Notes under the pieces: generated by a model
The model's database searches: none
Told to the model about the DNA's origin: nothing
What the model saw: the letters and a program-made list of their open reading frames with translations, nothing else
In this document: positions 40,129 through 52,167 of the stretch, in pieces
Numbering within the stretch: the first letter of the stretch is position 1
Layout of the letters: every line of letters begins with the position of its first letter
Origin: Callipepla californica brunnescens
Taxonomy: Eukaryota; Chordata; Aves; Galliformes; Odontophoridae
Assembly: GCA_023055505.1 (NCBI GenBank)
Contig: JALIRH010000002.1
Coordinates: 17,011,244 to 17,075,243, forward strand
Direction: 5' to 3'
Length of the DNA stretch: 64,000 nucleotides
Program-made: the position numbers and the translations under genes

Positions 40129-40368
40129 AGCTGTTCTGAATGTATTGCCTCCTATTTTATAATATTGCTTCATGATGTCAGAGAAGGATGGTGACTGTAG
40201 GATATGCAGGCACTTATTCATTGCTGGGAAAAATGCATAGCTAATGGTGGTGACTACGTTGAAAAAGAATGTTTTGTAGCTGAGAATTTGCTCTATCAGA
40301 TAAGGTTATTGTGCTCTTTGTTGTAGTTTCCATGGAAATAAATAAGAGGCATTACTTCTGGAGTAGTG
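40129..40368 (+). mobile_element. Galluhop-type mariner derivative (about 240 bp) nested in the LTR
   Basis: Terminal inverted repeats face each other. The left end reads TTCTGAATGTATTGCCTCC and the right end reads AAGAGGCATTACTTCTGGAG. A TA dinucleotide follows the right end (40369-40370). The plus strand keeps the C-terminal transposase remnant ending EKECFVAENLLYQIRLLC before a stop, nearly the same peptide as in the 2.2-kb copy, so its coding orientation is opposite to that copy. Only the last part of the transposase and the ends remain; it cannot be autonomous. The host LTR continues on both sides, so the mariner arrived after the LTR. Confidence 0.88.
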
Positions 40369-40401
40369 TATATATATGTGTGTGTATATATATACACATA
40401 T
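40369..40401. repeat. (TA)n/(TG)n microsatellite at the mariner-LTR junction
   Basis: Alternating TA and TG units immediately right of the mariner end. The TA target duplication probably seeded or joined this run, which then leads into the LTR sequence. Confidence 0.8.
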
Positions 40402-40530
40402 TTATAAAACAAGTGGTGCATAACACAATTGTTCCCACCCACCAAACAGTGTCCAGTCAGTCCGTGAGCAGCGGGCGCCTCCCCAGTTAGTAAGAGGAAA
40501 ATTAATTCTGTCCCAGCTGAAACCAGGACA

Positions 40531-43500
40531 GCATTGAATTTTAAATTCACATCTAAGGGAAACTGTTCTCCATCTCATATCCAGATTCACACACAGGTTA
40601 CAGGGATTTAAAGTCACTTAGTCATTTGCAGGAATTTCCATAAGTGATATATTAATTGGGATTATCTTGGTTATTATAAACTTTATTTTCTGTACTGTGA
40701 AAATGGCTTCAGAAGAATTCATCTTAACATCAGTTAAGCCAGTCCTGCTAAGTGAAGCAAATAGAGAACTTCTTTCATTGCCTTCAAATACTCTCTGTTA
40801 CAAACATAAGATGTGTAGACTTAATATCTTAGCATATGCTTTTCATAAAAAGTATGTCTCCGTTTAAGCATGCAGTGGAAGTAAAAATAGCCACAACATA
40901 CTAAATTGATAATTGTTACTGATGGACAATGAATTCAAACTTCCTCTGAAATAAGACCCTCTGCTTATGTCTAAGATCAACTCATAGTTTATGAAGCACT
41001 TTCTGCAGTATAATCAGAAATATGATAGAAAGCCAGGTTTTTCTACTTTATCACCTACTATATTTAGTGGACTTCTAGTGCATCATCTTTCTCAAGATCT
41101 TCTGGAAAAAAGTCAAAACAGATGCTGTGCAGCAACTCCCATAGTGACACTGTAGATGCTTTCAATCACATCAGTGCTTGAGGCAAACGTTCTGTGAGAC
41201 AAAACACATACAACTGACAGTTAAGGTCATTTCATTCATTTTGGGTGGTATGTCACCTAAAATTGAAGAGGTCTTTCAAACACTGTGCATTACAGGATGA
41301 GAAACATGTCTCACCCATCTTTCCATATCCATGATTTAAAGATACCAGCCAAACAAATAGATTCTTATAGATAAAACTGACATCCACAAGTCAGAAATGA
41401 TTAGTGAAAAGCAGGATAACTTCAGCTGGTGATACTAGGGGGCAGGTGAAGGAGAATGTAAGGAAAGTGCTACTGTTAGGATTTCAGATGCTGTAAAGTT
41501 ATCATCATCACCATTTCTTGTACTGTCTTCAGGATTATGATCCCACAGAACCTGAACATATATTTATGATCTATAAAAGAATGTAACTCAATCTGACAGG
41601 ACAGATTACTGACAGGAGAGTGATGCATGCCTTCCCTTCAGATTGATGAATGAATGGATGAAAAGGCATGGATATTTCATAAAAATTGATGTATTGTGAT
41701 ACACACAGACTGGAAAAGCACGTACTTCTTTCAGTCCCAACCACTCTGCATGAATTTCTTCTGAAGGTCTTCAGTCCAAGAGGATCCTTGTCACAGTGAA
41801 TGCATAACTTCATGAAAAAGCTGGACAGAATGTTTAGGAATTACAGAGTGCCACCCTGTGCTCAATGCATGGTTTTGTAAGTCAGAAAATGAATCTTTTA
41901 GAACAACTTTTATGAAACAGGGTGAAACCTATATTTAGTTACAGATAACAAGGAAAGGACTGTCTCCAGGGACTGCTCAAAGACAAACACCTTCCTTAGA
42001 AATTTTATATTCTTATAAAGCTTTTTCCCTCCCAACATCGGTGTATGTAATAGAGTAGCTGTCAAGACCTCCTAGATACCTGGTATGCTTTGAAAAGCAG
42101 AAACAGCTCGTAAGGAACTTTAAACTCAGGGGAAAATATTACAGTTCAGACTAAGTTATTGAGGTGTGTCTCATTTTACCATAAATAAATTCTTCTCAAG
42201 TTATATATTTATATATGTCAATAGTAGCTAGGAATACCTCAAATGTTACCACTTCTGCACATCAATGTTTAAGTCAGTAAATATTCAACAAACAACAATA
42301 CAGAACAAAGCAATACTTACTCCACACAAAAGTACTGGCCTGAGAGCCTCTGATGTATGAGTTGTTTATATATAAAATAAGTTGCTGCAATTCTGTACAA
42401 AAATAATAGTAACTCACATTGCTTGTGATGACTCACGCATACTGACCTCTCAGTTTTCACTGAGAGGAACAGCAACACTGGATAATAGATACAATTTCTT
42501 CCTCACATATTCATAAAATGGTGAAAAACGGAATGCCTTACCTGCCCCGGATTTCATTATGGTTTCCAAGGCCCATTTTGAAGACAGCAGGAGGAAGGAA
42601 GGTTTTAAATGTTGCTTTATATGTTTTTAGAGATACAGAGAATAAATCGACTTAGCCATATTGTTCCACGATTTTTTTCCCCAACTAAAACCATTAATAT
42701 AAATGGCACTATCAAGTGCACATCGACCCACCGTTTCTGAATGACAAAGCCAAGAGCAGCACCCAGAGATTAATGGGAGATTGTCTGTTTCTGGGAAACG
42801 AACATAAAAACAAAACAAGCATCTTTGTATTAAAGGAAAAGCTATATTCTCCATGATAGATGTACTGCAGGGAATTCAGTAGTATTTCCTCAGGTCTAAG
42901 CTAGCTCTAAACACCATATTATTTTAAAACAGGTTAAATCAGGAGGACTCATTTTTGTTGTCATTATTTTGATATGTTTTTTTTAAAATAGAGAGTATAA
43001 ATGAAGACATGACGCAGCTGCACTAAAGTAGTACTTAGGCACTGACGATGGCAGGTGTGGGGGTGGCTGGAATGAAAAGACTCAAAAATTGTAAGGGAGG
43101 AAGTGTGCCAGGAAAACAAGCTCTTCTTTAACCTCAGTGTCACTTTATATTTCCAAGCTGCATATACTCTTGAAAATTAGACTCTGAAATGGAAGGTATC
43201 TAATTTTTAACTGCTAGCAGCATCATTGCCACTGGACTGAGCATAAAAACAACTCTGTATTTCATCCATGATTTTCTCTAGGGATTTTTTCAGGTATACA
43301 AGACTGGCTGAGATCCTGACAGTACTTGAAAAATCCTCAGATAATCTTCCGCCTGTGTTTAGAGAAATCTTTTGGTGATAATAAAATGATTGATAATAAC
43401 TGTTTTCCTTCAGTTTTATGTTATCTCCCCCATTAATAGCACCCAGTCTGCAATTTTCCTCTTTCATGAAAGAATCATAATGCAGATAGACAGTTTCTAA

Positions 43501-43654
43501 TCCACTTTTAGCTTCAGATCTTTTTCTGCCATGCCAGTGTTTAGCCATTAAGTTTCCATTTTAGATTTATTCATTTTCTTTCTCTTCTTTAATTGTGGGT
43601 CTTTGCACTTGACATGCTTTCTTTCCTCCTCTTTTTGTATTCTCTCTCTCCAGT
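40531..43654. other. Unique sequence, no gene seen
   Basis: No dispersed repeat recognised. A 113-codon minus-strand frame at 43207-43548 is the best-looking open frame here. Its composition is not low-complexity, but I recognise no domain, see no ordered splice signals, and a frame this long is expected by chance a few times in 64 kb. A short perfect hairpin lies at 42446-42467. Confidence 0.5.
42446..42467. repeat. Perfect short hairpin (9-bp stem, 4-nt loop)
   Basis: CCTCTCAGT and ACTGAGAGG are exact reverse complements flanking a TTTC loop. It is too short for a microRNA precursor and has no T-run suggesting a small-RNA terminator. Recorded as a local secondary-structure feature. Confidence 0.8.
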
Positions 43655-43885
43655 GCATCAAGATCATTTTGAATTCAGACCCCATCTCACATACTGCTTG
43701 CCATCCATCCTAGCTTGGAGCTGTCAGCAAATTTCATAAGCACGCTTTCTCTTCCATCATCCAGGTGGCTAATGAAAATATCGAATAGAATCAGCTCAGG
43801 ATGTATTCCTTTGGGACCTCACTTGAGATGCCTTTTTGAGAGCCACTTTCCAACTGACTGTATTCATCTATTTGTGCTTCCAGCC
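43655..43885 (-). mobile_element. Ancient L3-like/CR1-clade LINE relic
   Basis: The plus strand carries, in the antisense order expected of old amniote L3/CR1-like elements, AGATCATTTTGAATTCAGAC, then AGCTTGGAGCTGTCAGCAAA, ATAAGCACGCTTTC, TCCATCATCCAGGTGGCTAA and TGAAAATATCGAATAGAATC, then a block equivalent to CCTTTGGGACC. It differs from the young avian CR1 copies nearby and is heavily decayed. Such relics predate the bird radiation. No open frame is preserved. Confidence 0.75.
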
Positions 43886-44068
43886 AGGGACTGCTCTGGT
43901 TCAAGGTAGGATTGTCAAGTGGGACAGAAGTGAAAGAAGTTTCACTGAAGTCACATTGTGCTCCCAACTAATTTATTAGAGCACTGTCTGTTACATAAGG
44001 AAACATATCAATTTTAAATTCATCTTTTCTTCATTATTTTTTTCCTCTTATCTTTTAAAATCTTATAA

Positions 44069-44897
44069 CCATAGAAACAATTGAGTTGGAAGAGACCCTT
44101 AGACCCATCTAGTCCAATTCCCCTGCAATGACCAGAGACACCTACAGCTAGATCAGACTGCTCAGAGTCTAGACCAAGCTGATCTTCAGTGTCTCCAAGT
44201 ATGGGGCATCAACCACCCCTCTGAGCAACTTGTTCCAGTGCCTCACCATCCTTCTTGTAAAACACTTCTTCCTTATTCAGTCTAAATCTCCCCTCATCTA
44301 TTTTGAAACCATCCCCCCTTGTCCTGTTACAGCATACCCTGCTAAAGAGTCTGTCCTCTTCCTTCTTATAGCCCCCCTTTAGATATCGAAAAGCCACTAT
44401 AAGGTCACCTCAGTCTGAAAAATCCCAGCTCTTTCATCCTGTTCTCATAGGCAAGGTATTCCATTCCTTGGATCATTTTTATAGCCCACCTCTGGGTGCA
44501 CTCCAATGGGTCCAGGTCTCTCCTGTGCTGAGGGCTCCACATCTAGATGCAGTACTCCAAGTGAGGCCTCATCATCACAGAGTAGAGGGGCAGGATCACT
44601 TCCTTTGACCTGTTCACCATGCTTCTTTTGATGCAGCTCAGGATACAGCTCGCTTTCTGGGCTGTGAGGGCACACTGGTGACTCATGTCCAGCTTGCCAT
44701 CCACCCAGGTCCTCTGAGGCTGTGCTCCATCCTTACAGTCCCCAGCTTGTACTCATAGTGGGTGTTGCCACAACCCTGGTGCAACACTTTGGACTTGGAT
44801 TTGTTGAGCCTCATAAGGTTCTTCTTGGCCCACTGCTCAAGCCTGTCCAGGTCTCTTTGGATGGCATCCTGTCAATTGGGTGTGCCAACCACACCAT
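44069..44897 (-). mobile_element. CR1 LINE, host of a nested CR1
   Basis: About 830 bp of antisense CR1. The left edge has a reduced tail (AACCATAGAAACAATTGAG) followed by GTTGGAAGAGACCC. The minus strand shows broken ORF2 blocks including FRYLKGGYKKEEDRLFSRVC and DGFKIDEGRFRLNKE. The right end reaches the segment ending GTGTGCCAACCACACCATG, where a second CR1 tail begins. Sequence equivalent to the next part of this element (CTTAGTGTCATCGGCAAATA) reappears at about 45,664-45,690, so the second CR1 probably inserted into this one. Confidence 0.93.
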
Positions 44898-45663
44898 GAA
44901 GAATCATAGAAACATACAATCACCAATGTTGGAAAAGACCTACAAGATCATCCAGTCCAACCATACCCCTGTCACCAATAGTTCTCTCTAAGCCGTATCC
45001 CTCAACATGTCACCACTTCCCTGGGCAGCCCATTCCATGCCTAACTACACTTTTGGAAATGTAGTATTTCCTAGTGTTCAGACAACTTGTGGCCATTCCC
45101 TCTAGTCCTATCACTTACACAAAAGAAGAGGCTGATCCCCGGCTCACTACAACCTCCCTTCAGGCAGTTATAGAGAGCAACAAGATCTCCTCTGAGACTC
45201 CTCTTCTTCAGACTGAGCAATCCCAGCTCCCTCAGCTACTCCTCATAAGGCTCATGCTGTGGACCTCTCAACAGCATTGTTGACCTTCTCTGAACACGTT
45301 CCAAGCTCTCAGTGTCATTCTTGCAGTGAGGGGACCAAAACTGAACACAGTACTTGAGGTGCAGCCTCACAAATGCTGAGTACAGAGGGACAGTTACTTT
45401 CCTGCTCCTGATAGCAACACAATTTCTGATACAAGCCAGGATGCCACTGGCCTTCTTGGCCACCTGGGCACACTGCTGGCACATGTTCAGCCAAGCATCT
45501 ACCAATACCCCCAGGTCTGCTTCCTCAACACAGTCTTCCAGCCACTCTGCCCCAAGCCTGTCATGCTGCAACAATGGGGTTGCTGTGGCCAAAGTGCAGG
45601 ACCCAGCACTTGATCTAGTCGAACTTCATCCCATTTCCTTCAGCCCAGCAATCCAGTCTGTCA
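44898..45663 (-). mobile_element. CR1 LINE, probably nested in the preceding CR1
   Basis: About 765 bp of antisense CR1 from a different CR1 subfamily, judged by its distinct 3' UTR. The tail is GAATCATAGAAACATACAAT, then TTGGAAAAGACCTACAAGAT and CCAGTCCAACCATACCCCTG. The minus strand keeps a 118-codon open frame (45236-45592) with [30 protein letters not shown] and YCVQFWSPH, the ORF2 region between the reverse transcriptase and the C-terminus. It stops near GCAATCCAGTCTGTC. Confidence 0.93.
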
Positions 45664-45690
45664 TACCTTAGTGTCATCGGCAAATAGGAT
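45664..45690 (-). mobile_element. Possible continuation of the interrupted CR1 (44069-44897)
   Basis: CTTAGTGTCATCGGCAAATA is the antisense of the segment leading into the reverse transcriptase FADD region of CR1. It is what would follow 44,897 in the host element. Alternatively it belongs to the nested CR1 with an internal deletion. Confidence 0.55.
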
Positions 45691-48014
45691 ATTTTTTTTA
45701 TTCTGGAAGTAGATCTTAGTGCTGTTTGCTAGTAGTTGACCACTTTGTTGTGATTTTTCTTTATTTAACTGTTTTGGTGTTTTTTTTTCTGTGGACAAAA
45801 CGGCAAATCAGCAAATTATAAAAAAGTTCTCCCACTTCTATTAAATTTGCTTCAGCATAGTTACAGTAGCTATCGGGTTTGCATGCCAGTAAGATCTATT
45901 TCAGCACCATTGACCTTTACTGTGAATCAATACTTTGTTTTTTTACATGTAAATCAATATATGTTGACATAGTTCACTAATGGAATACAAAGGAAGCATA
46001 TGATTAAAAATCAAAATCAGAAACAGTGTCAATATTTTTAGAGCTTGGATATGACTCAACTCATAAATAGGACTTTATTCAGAATACCATCTTTTTAATT
46101 AAACATTCATCAAGAAAAAATTCTCTTTAAGGTTGAAAATTATACACAGGAAAAGAATGAGAATAAGGGATATATCTTTCTAACCTCTGAGATTTAAACA
46201 GTATAAGCAAAAGTTTGATTTTCAACAAGGGTTTTTGCAATCATTTAATGTTTCCCACAAAATTAATTTTAAGGTTTTCTTTCTGCATAGTTTAAAATTA
46301 AGACTTTTGGGATACAGACAGTATACAAGCCCAACCCTGAAAAAGTAAAGAAGCCACCATAAGCTGGAAAGAAGGGAAGCTATGGGAACTGAATATATTC
46401 AATGCTATCTGTGCTTTTCCATTCTCTCAAGATGAAATCATGTGGACCAGAAAAATCCATATCAAAACCCTACCTGTGCATCTGGAGGAGAGCCTAAGAG
46501 ATCAGAAAAAACCTGGTACAAACCAGATGCAGAAAATCAACAAATCCCTGAACTACCATCTACTCTAGCTGCTAAGCATGGAGAAGGTGTGCAAGACATA
46601 GTACTATCAGGCACGCCTCTTTTCAGTGAAAGATTTCACAAAGTTGCAGTCACATCACCTTTGAACTCTGCATTTCAATTTAACCTTTTGCTTAGTACTG
46701 TGATAAGACAGTAAATGAAGAAGCTATTCTGACTGATTTTGTGCTGCCCTGTGTGTACTCACCATTCAGCTGGCAAAGCAAACGCATGGTGGGCCTCATT
46801 ACCACATTAGCCAGCCTTCCTGGAGTCACCAAGAAAGATATACTACAGGGGGCATTCTGTGTTTATGGTTGAAAGTTAAAAAACTTAAAAAAAAGTCTCA
46901 ATTTTTTGTCTTTTAAAATGTTGAGATGTTTATGAGATTGCATTAATGCTGCTAGTGAGTCAGGAAATATGTATCCACATTTCACCTGCTGATCACCATT
47001 TTGTGAGCTTTACTAATATTTCAAAAGGATACTTCCTCTTCTAGGCACTACATTAACGTGAACAGTTTCACAACTATATAACCCCTGCAGGGGCTCAGTT
47101 GTGCTGAGGGCAGAGAGGGGAGAAATTACGTCATTCTTCTCTTAGCTTTCTCCTCCACAATGGGGAATACTCAGTTGCTTGGAAGAAGAACATAGCCTTC
47201 TCAATCCTGAATCCCCAGATATTAGCAAGAGCTCTTTGCATTTCATGGGCCTCTTTGCCCCCTGGAGACACACTTGACCCATCTGGAGGAGAGCTACATG
47301 GAGAAAGAAAGAATCCAGAATTTTTAGTATAACTAATACCTTTGAAAAATAGCATTCACAGCAGTATGTCTCTTTAGTGATTTAGTGAGAAGGCCACAGG
47401 CTCTGTTTTAATCCATTTCCAATAGAGTTGAGCTTATATGACACTTCGCTTTTTTATTCAAGTAATGCAGTTTGCTATCTGCTTACTGCTGAGCTCTTAT
47501 GAAAAGTCGTTGCTCACTGCAGACTGATAAATATTGCTTTAGCTGGGGGTCTTGAAAAAAGTAATGAAATTTTAGGATGGCTTTATAATGGCGGTCAAAA
47601 TATTGGTTGCACCTATTTTTATCTGGCTGTCTCCTTGGAGGAGTTGTCCTCTAGGGCTTTATGGTATTCAGCAACTTCGTAATTGGAAAATGTTTTGCTA
47701 CTTAGCCCAGAATAGGATCTCAGCATCACAGATATTGAGATTAGCCGCTGTGACCTCATGAGTAACCATATACTTTGCTGGAAGTTGGTGGCCAACATTT
47801 GCTCCCTGAAAAGAACTATTTCCACTCTAATACTACTGCACAATGACATTTCTTCACTGTACATCCAATCTGAAGTGGGAAAATTCAATTAACCAAGACC
47901 AAGTTGATCGCTAGCGCCTTATATTTGTTCTCTCTCAAAGCATAGCTCCCACAAAAGGAGTGGAAAGGAACAGAAACAGGAACAGGTTGTTCTGAGTATT
48001 TGTGGATTTGTGGA
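45691..48014. other. Unique AT-rich sequence, no gene seen
   Basis: No dispersed repeat recognised. A 90-codon plus-strand frame (46442-46714) is rich in Pro, Glu, Ser and Lys and not obviously low-complexity, but has no known domain and is within chance length. Confidence 0.55.
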
Positions 48015-48170
48015 TCCCTGCACTCAAGGCCAAGATGGATGGAGTCCTGGGCAACCTGATCTGGTGGGTTGCAGGGGAGATAGAACTGGTTCTTAAGATC
48101 CCTTCCAACTCAAGTCATTACATGATTCTATGACTACAATTCTGTGACTATGATTCAATGATTCTATGAG
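48015..48170 (+). mobile_element. CR1 LINE 3' end, strongly 5'-truncated
   Basis: About 155 bp of sense CR1: GGATGGAGTCCTGGGCAACC, then GATCCCTTCCAACTC, then an expanded octamer-like tail made of ATTCTATGAC, ATTCTGTGAC and ATTCTATGAG variants (about 48,124-48,170). Only the UTR and the last codons of ORF2 are represented. Confidence 0.9.
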
Positions 48171-51100
48171 TATGAATATCTCCATGCTAAACACGCAATA
48201 CAGAAGCTGTTGGAACCTCATCATCACAAAGAAGCACTCACCTGTGAAGAGAGAGAATGTGGCAATAGCATGCCATGAAGCGACAGAGACATCCAAACTT
48301 TCTCTCCAGATAACTGTCCCTTTGCTGACATAGGAAAGGCTATCAGTCTATTCCATTACAGAGGAAAGGAGATGTTAGATCAGACCAGATCCAACCCAGT
48401 CTTTCTCTATCAATAAGTAGAATCTTCACTGTGGTATGAGGTCTCAGCTCCCACATTTGAGAAGTCACCCTGATGCACAATGACTTTTCAAGTTTTATTA
48501 GCCTTTACTGTATCCAGCACACTGTGATTAGCCACACTAATAATCTAGTTCTTTTTGAGCCATTTCCTGTGATTGATTAGCTGTTGTACATGTGAGTAAT
48601 TGATGAGGTAGGATTATCTGAACCACTTACAAGCAAGAGGGCTGAAAACTTGTTAGTGACAAGATTAAGGTTGCCCCGTCCAATCAAAAAAAAAAGTAGG
48701 TGTAGTGCATATCAGCTCCAGTTCAGAGCAGAGCACAAAAATGTGCAGTTAGCCTGTTCATGCTCATCTCACTTGTTGGATAGACCCAGAGCTTTTCCAC
48801 ATGGAAAGACTTTTTCACAAATGTAAGATACATGTAGGGATTAAAGCAAAGGCCAACTATGGGTTTAACTGACCAACTGTTACCATAACACAAAGTTGCA
48901 TGGGGAAATTTCCCCCAGGACATCATTTCATCTACTCTGATCTTTGCTTTTTGGAAGCATCACTTTGCTTAAGAAAGGACAACAGGAATGTCTTTATCCC
49001 ACTGACAATAAAGAATATATTACTTAAAATAATACAAGATCATAAGGCACAGAACAAGATGAATATGCAATTTCATTACCACTCAAAAAGAGAAGAGCAC
49101 ATTCAGAGAAGATTTAAAATTGTATATTTCTATCCATCAGAAAAATGCTAATGGCCCAATATGCATAAAGAAACTGGAAAGGCCTGAAGGACCATATGAA
49201 CAGGCAAAAGGTATTCAACACAGGCTGTAAATAAAAACTGTGATTAAAGCTAATTGAAAGACAGTTTTCAGCAGATAGGTGTATTAAGAGACAGTCTCTG
49301 ACAGCATTAGCGATTTATCGTTTTCTCTTTCAGCCTTTAATAATACATCATCAAATGTATGACTAATAACAGAAAAATGTATTGGGAATTTTCCAGCTGA
49401 GTCTCACAAAGTCCCATCTTTCTAGTGAACTTTAGGATAGGATCCTCACACATTTCTGATACACCTATTACACCTGTGAAGGCTACGGTCAGTTAATGTC
49501 TCAGCTGTATGAATCTGGGCACTGGAAGACAAAAACTATAAATGTGTAGAATGGGCTGGAGGTAATTCTCACTGAAATTATCTGCTTCATGACATTTACA
49601 AGAGTATTCTCTTTAGCAGAAGGAGACTCCTTGGACCAGATCAAATTGATGAAAAAATTATTGGTCTCACTGCAATCCTCATTGATACAATGCTTTGTAC
49701 ACCCTGTGAGATATAAAAAATATGTTGGCCTAATTTCAGTGTGTAACAACTCTGTAAAATCAGGAACTTCAGGGGAGCTTAGGTACTTATAGCAGAACTT
49801 AAGAGGACTTCAGAAGCCAAAAGCTAAAACTTCTCTGGTACCATTACCCTCAGCTACATGCAAGTGAATTTCATTTAACACAGATTTCACTTGGTTAACA
49901 TACTTTTAATGTTAAGTTATTGAGGTTATATAATTGTGCAGTGAATGTGTCTTATAGTAACTAATAACTACATCTAGTTGCTTTAGGAATATGGCCTCTA
50001 ACGTGTTGCTTCTTCATGCAATTACATCCTTCAATACATTTCACCTTCTTTTCAGAGTTTCAAATGGTAACATATTGTTCATTTTGACAAATCTGAGTAC
50101 ACAGGATCAAGAACTGAGTAGAAATGAAAAGTGAAAAAGAAACACTAAAATATTCAGGAGATATGTGATTACATTTAGTCCTATCGTACCTTGGGTGTGA
50201 AATATATTTCTCTTTAACCCAGCAATTTAAAATGTTTCCTTCAAATTAAAAGGGATCACAGAATAGACAGTGGAAAAAAATGTTATATTACCAGGCCCCA
50301 TATGGTTCATGGTAGTTATTTAAATATTTAAAACTAAATACAGTACTGATACATGAGTGTAGAAAAAAAAAAAGGTAGTTTATTTACTACCACAAGAAAT
50401 TCAACAGAAAAGTAACTGTGTTGTCAAACATGCTAGAATATAGTTACAGCAGAAACAGTTTCTTTCATTTGTTTTCAACTCTACTTCTTGTTTTTCTATA
50501 ACCAATTATATATAAAACAGAAGAATCATCTAATTCTGAACTACAATGAAATTATACAGCAACAGAAAAATGACATTATATGTATGTTTTTTCAGCCTTT
50601 CAGTGTAATTTCACTTCTGTTTCAGCCTTTTAGTCCATATCTTCAATCAATGTAAGAAATAATGCAAAGGAGTTGAATGATAATGAATTTTTGGCTCTAA
50701 TTAAAAAGTTATCATCTAGGTCTGTCTTGACTCCTGAAGACTGCAGTGACCCAGCTATGCCTACAGCCTCTGGGCTGCTCAGCTCCCTTCATGATGAATA
50801 CAAGTCATCCTTTGCAGACACTGCAACAGACAGTCAATCCACCTGCCATGTGTTACTAATATAATTTATAATTTCTAGCAGTCAAGTTAATTCTGACAGA
50901 GACATGTCAGCCCTGGAAAGCAACATTCGCCAGGGACATGCACAGCCTTGGTACTCCCAACACTGCTTGACTGCTTGTGGTCTGGGAGGAGCACTCACAC
51001 CTGCCAGTTTGAGACACATACCTTTGGCCTTCCAAATACAACTTATGAATTTGCAGCACTGCACTGAGCTCATTTCACATGCTGAGATACCATTTGTCTA

Positions 51101-52167
51101 TGCATTTGGTTGGCAAATCTGTGTTGCTTCAGACACAGGAAAGCTGATGAGGCCACATGAGCAGTCTGGGAGTTAAAGGTAATCCTGTGACATGGAAATG
51201 CATTCTTTCCCTCACATTCCTCCCTGACATGGTGCTGGGATGTCCACCTTGTTGCAGGCAGATGACCTTCATTTAAGAGCCATCCTGCTCCTGACAGTGG
51301 CACAGCAAACAAGTATTGGATATCTACCAGCAGCTTGGGAAGCTGTGGAAAAGCAAACCTGAATCAGATGTACCTGTTGGCCCATAGATTCATAATCAAC
51401 AACTCCCACATGCTCAAAAGGGATGGAAATCACAAATGAGCACCAACTAAGTGCTAAGGATTTCAGTCAATCCTTGTTGAGGCTGGATTTGAGCTACTGC
51501 ACAGAACAAGACGAACAGAGCACCACATCTATTGTCAGAGTAGTCTTTGCACCTTTCCACAGGTTTTGATGCGCTCTATATTTCTCTTCCAGCATCATGC
51601 ATTTGTGTTACTAACTTTCTTGTGAGCCACCAGATCTTACAGTAGTATACAGAAGTCCTTGCTGACACCAAGACATAGCACAGTGCTACTAGTCAAAAGC
51701 AAACACAGACTAGTGATTTTAAATTTTTCCCTTCCTCTGATGAAGACAGCCCCAGTCCAACTGCCTGCAGGTGGGCTGCCAGAAGCTTTATTGTAAAAGA
51801 AATACAGACATACTATGGTTTTGTAGGTCTAAATGCGGGCTAAACCTATGAAAAATTTGTACTGAAGCTAAGGATGACTTTCAGAAGAGTAAAAAGACAA
51901 ACTGGTGACTGATCACATTATTGAAACCTTGAGACTGACCATCCTTGTTCAGAAACATAACACAAACACTGTAATTACTTTGTGAGATGTGCTGGCAAAG
52001 TATCCACCTGAATTTACCATCCCTTCTCCTCTGGAAAGAAGGTATCCCAGAAATTCAGACTCTATATAGTACCACATAGGTCAATGGCTACTGCACAGTG
52101 AAACAATCATCTAAAGATCCTGAACTGATTTCAACAGAATTACCACACGGAGCTGAATCGTATTTAA
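48171..52167. other. Unique sequence, no gene seen
   Basis: No dispersed repeat recognised over 4 kb. An A-run lies at about 50,363-50,374. Open frames of 60-90 codons near 50,670-51,310 overlap on both strands and show no family motifs. Confidence 0.55.

Larger units (their letters stand above)
39957..40530 (-). mobile_element. ERVL-type solo LTR, minus strand, split by a mariner insertion
   Basis: Same LTR family as 22692-23243, in the opposite orientation. The left end on the plus strand is TGTGGTTTAACCCAGCAGCA, the complement of the LTR 3' end. A GATGAAGGAGAGATTCAG block and an AT-rich segment follow, broken off at about 40,128. Homology resumes after the mariner with AACAAGTGGTGCATAACAC and CAGTCCGTGAGCAGCGGG. 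It closes with CCCAGCTGAAACCAGGACA at 40,530, the complement of the LTR 5' end. The U3 middle appears deleted near 40,485. No internal retroviral sequence is present and no target duplication is clear, so it is an old, damaged solo LTR. Confidence 0.82.

Noticed and set aside
42446..42467. Short hairpin as a microRNA precursor
   Set aside because: A 9-bp stem is far too short, and flanking sequence does not extend the pairing.
43207..43548. 113-codon minus-strand frame with balanced composition
   Set aside because: No known motif, no splice context and no regulatory context. A few frames of this length are expected by chance in 64 kb of six-frame translation at about 40% GC.
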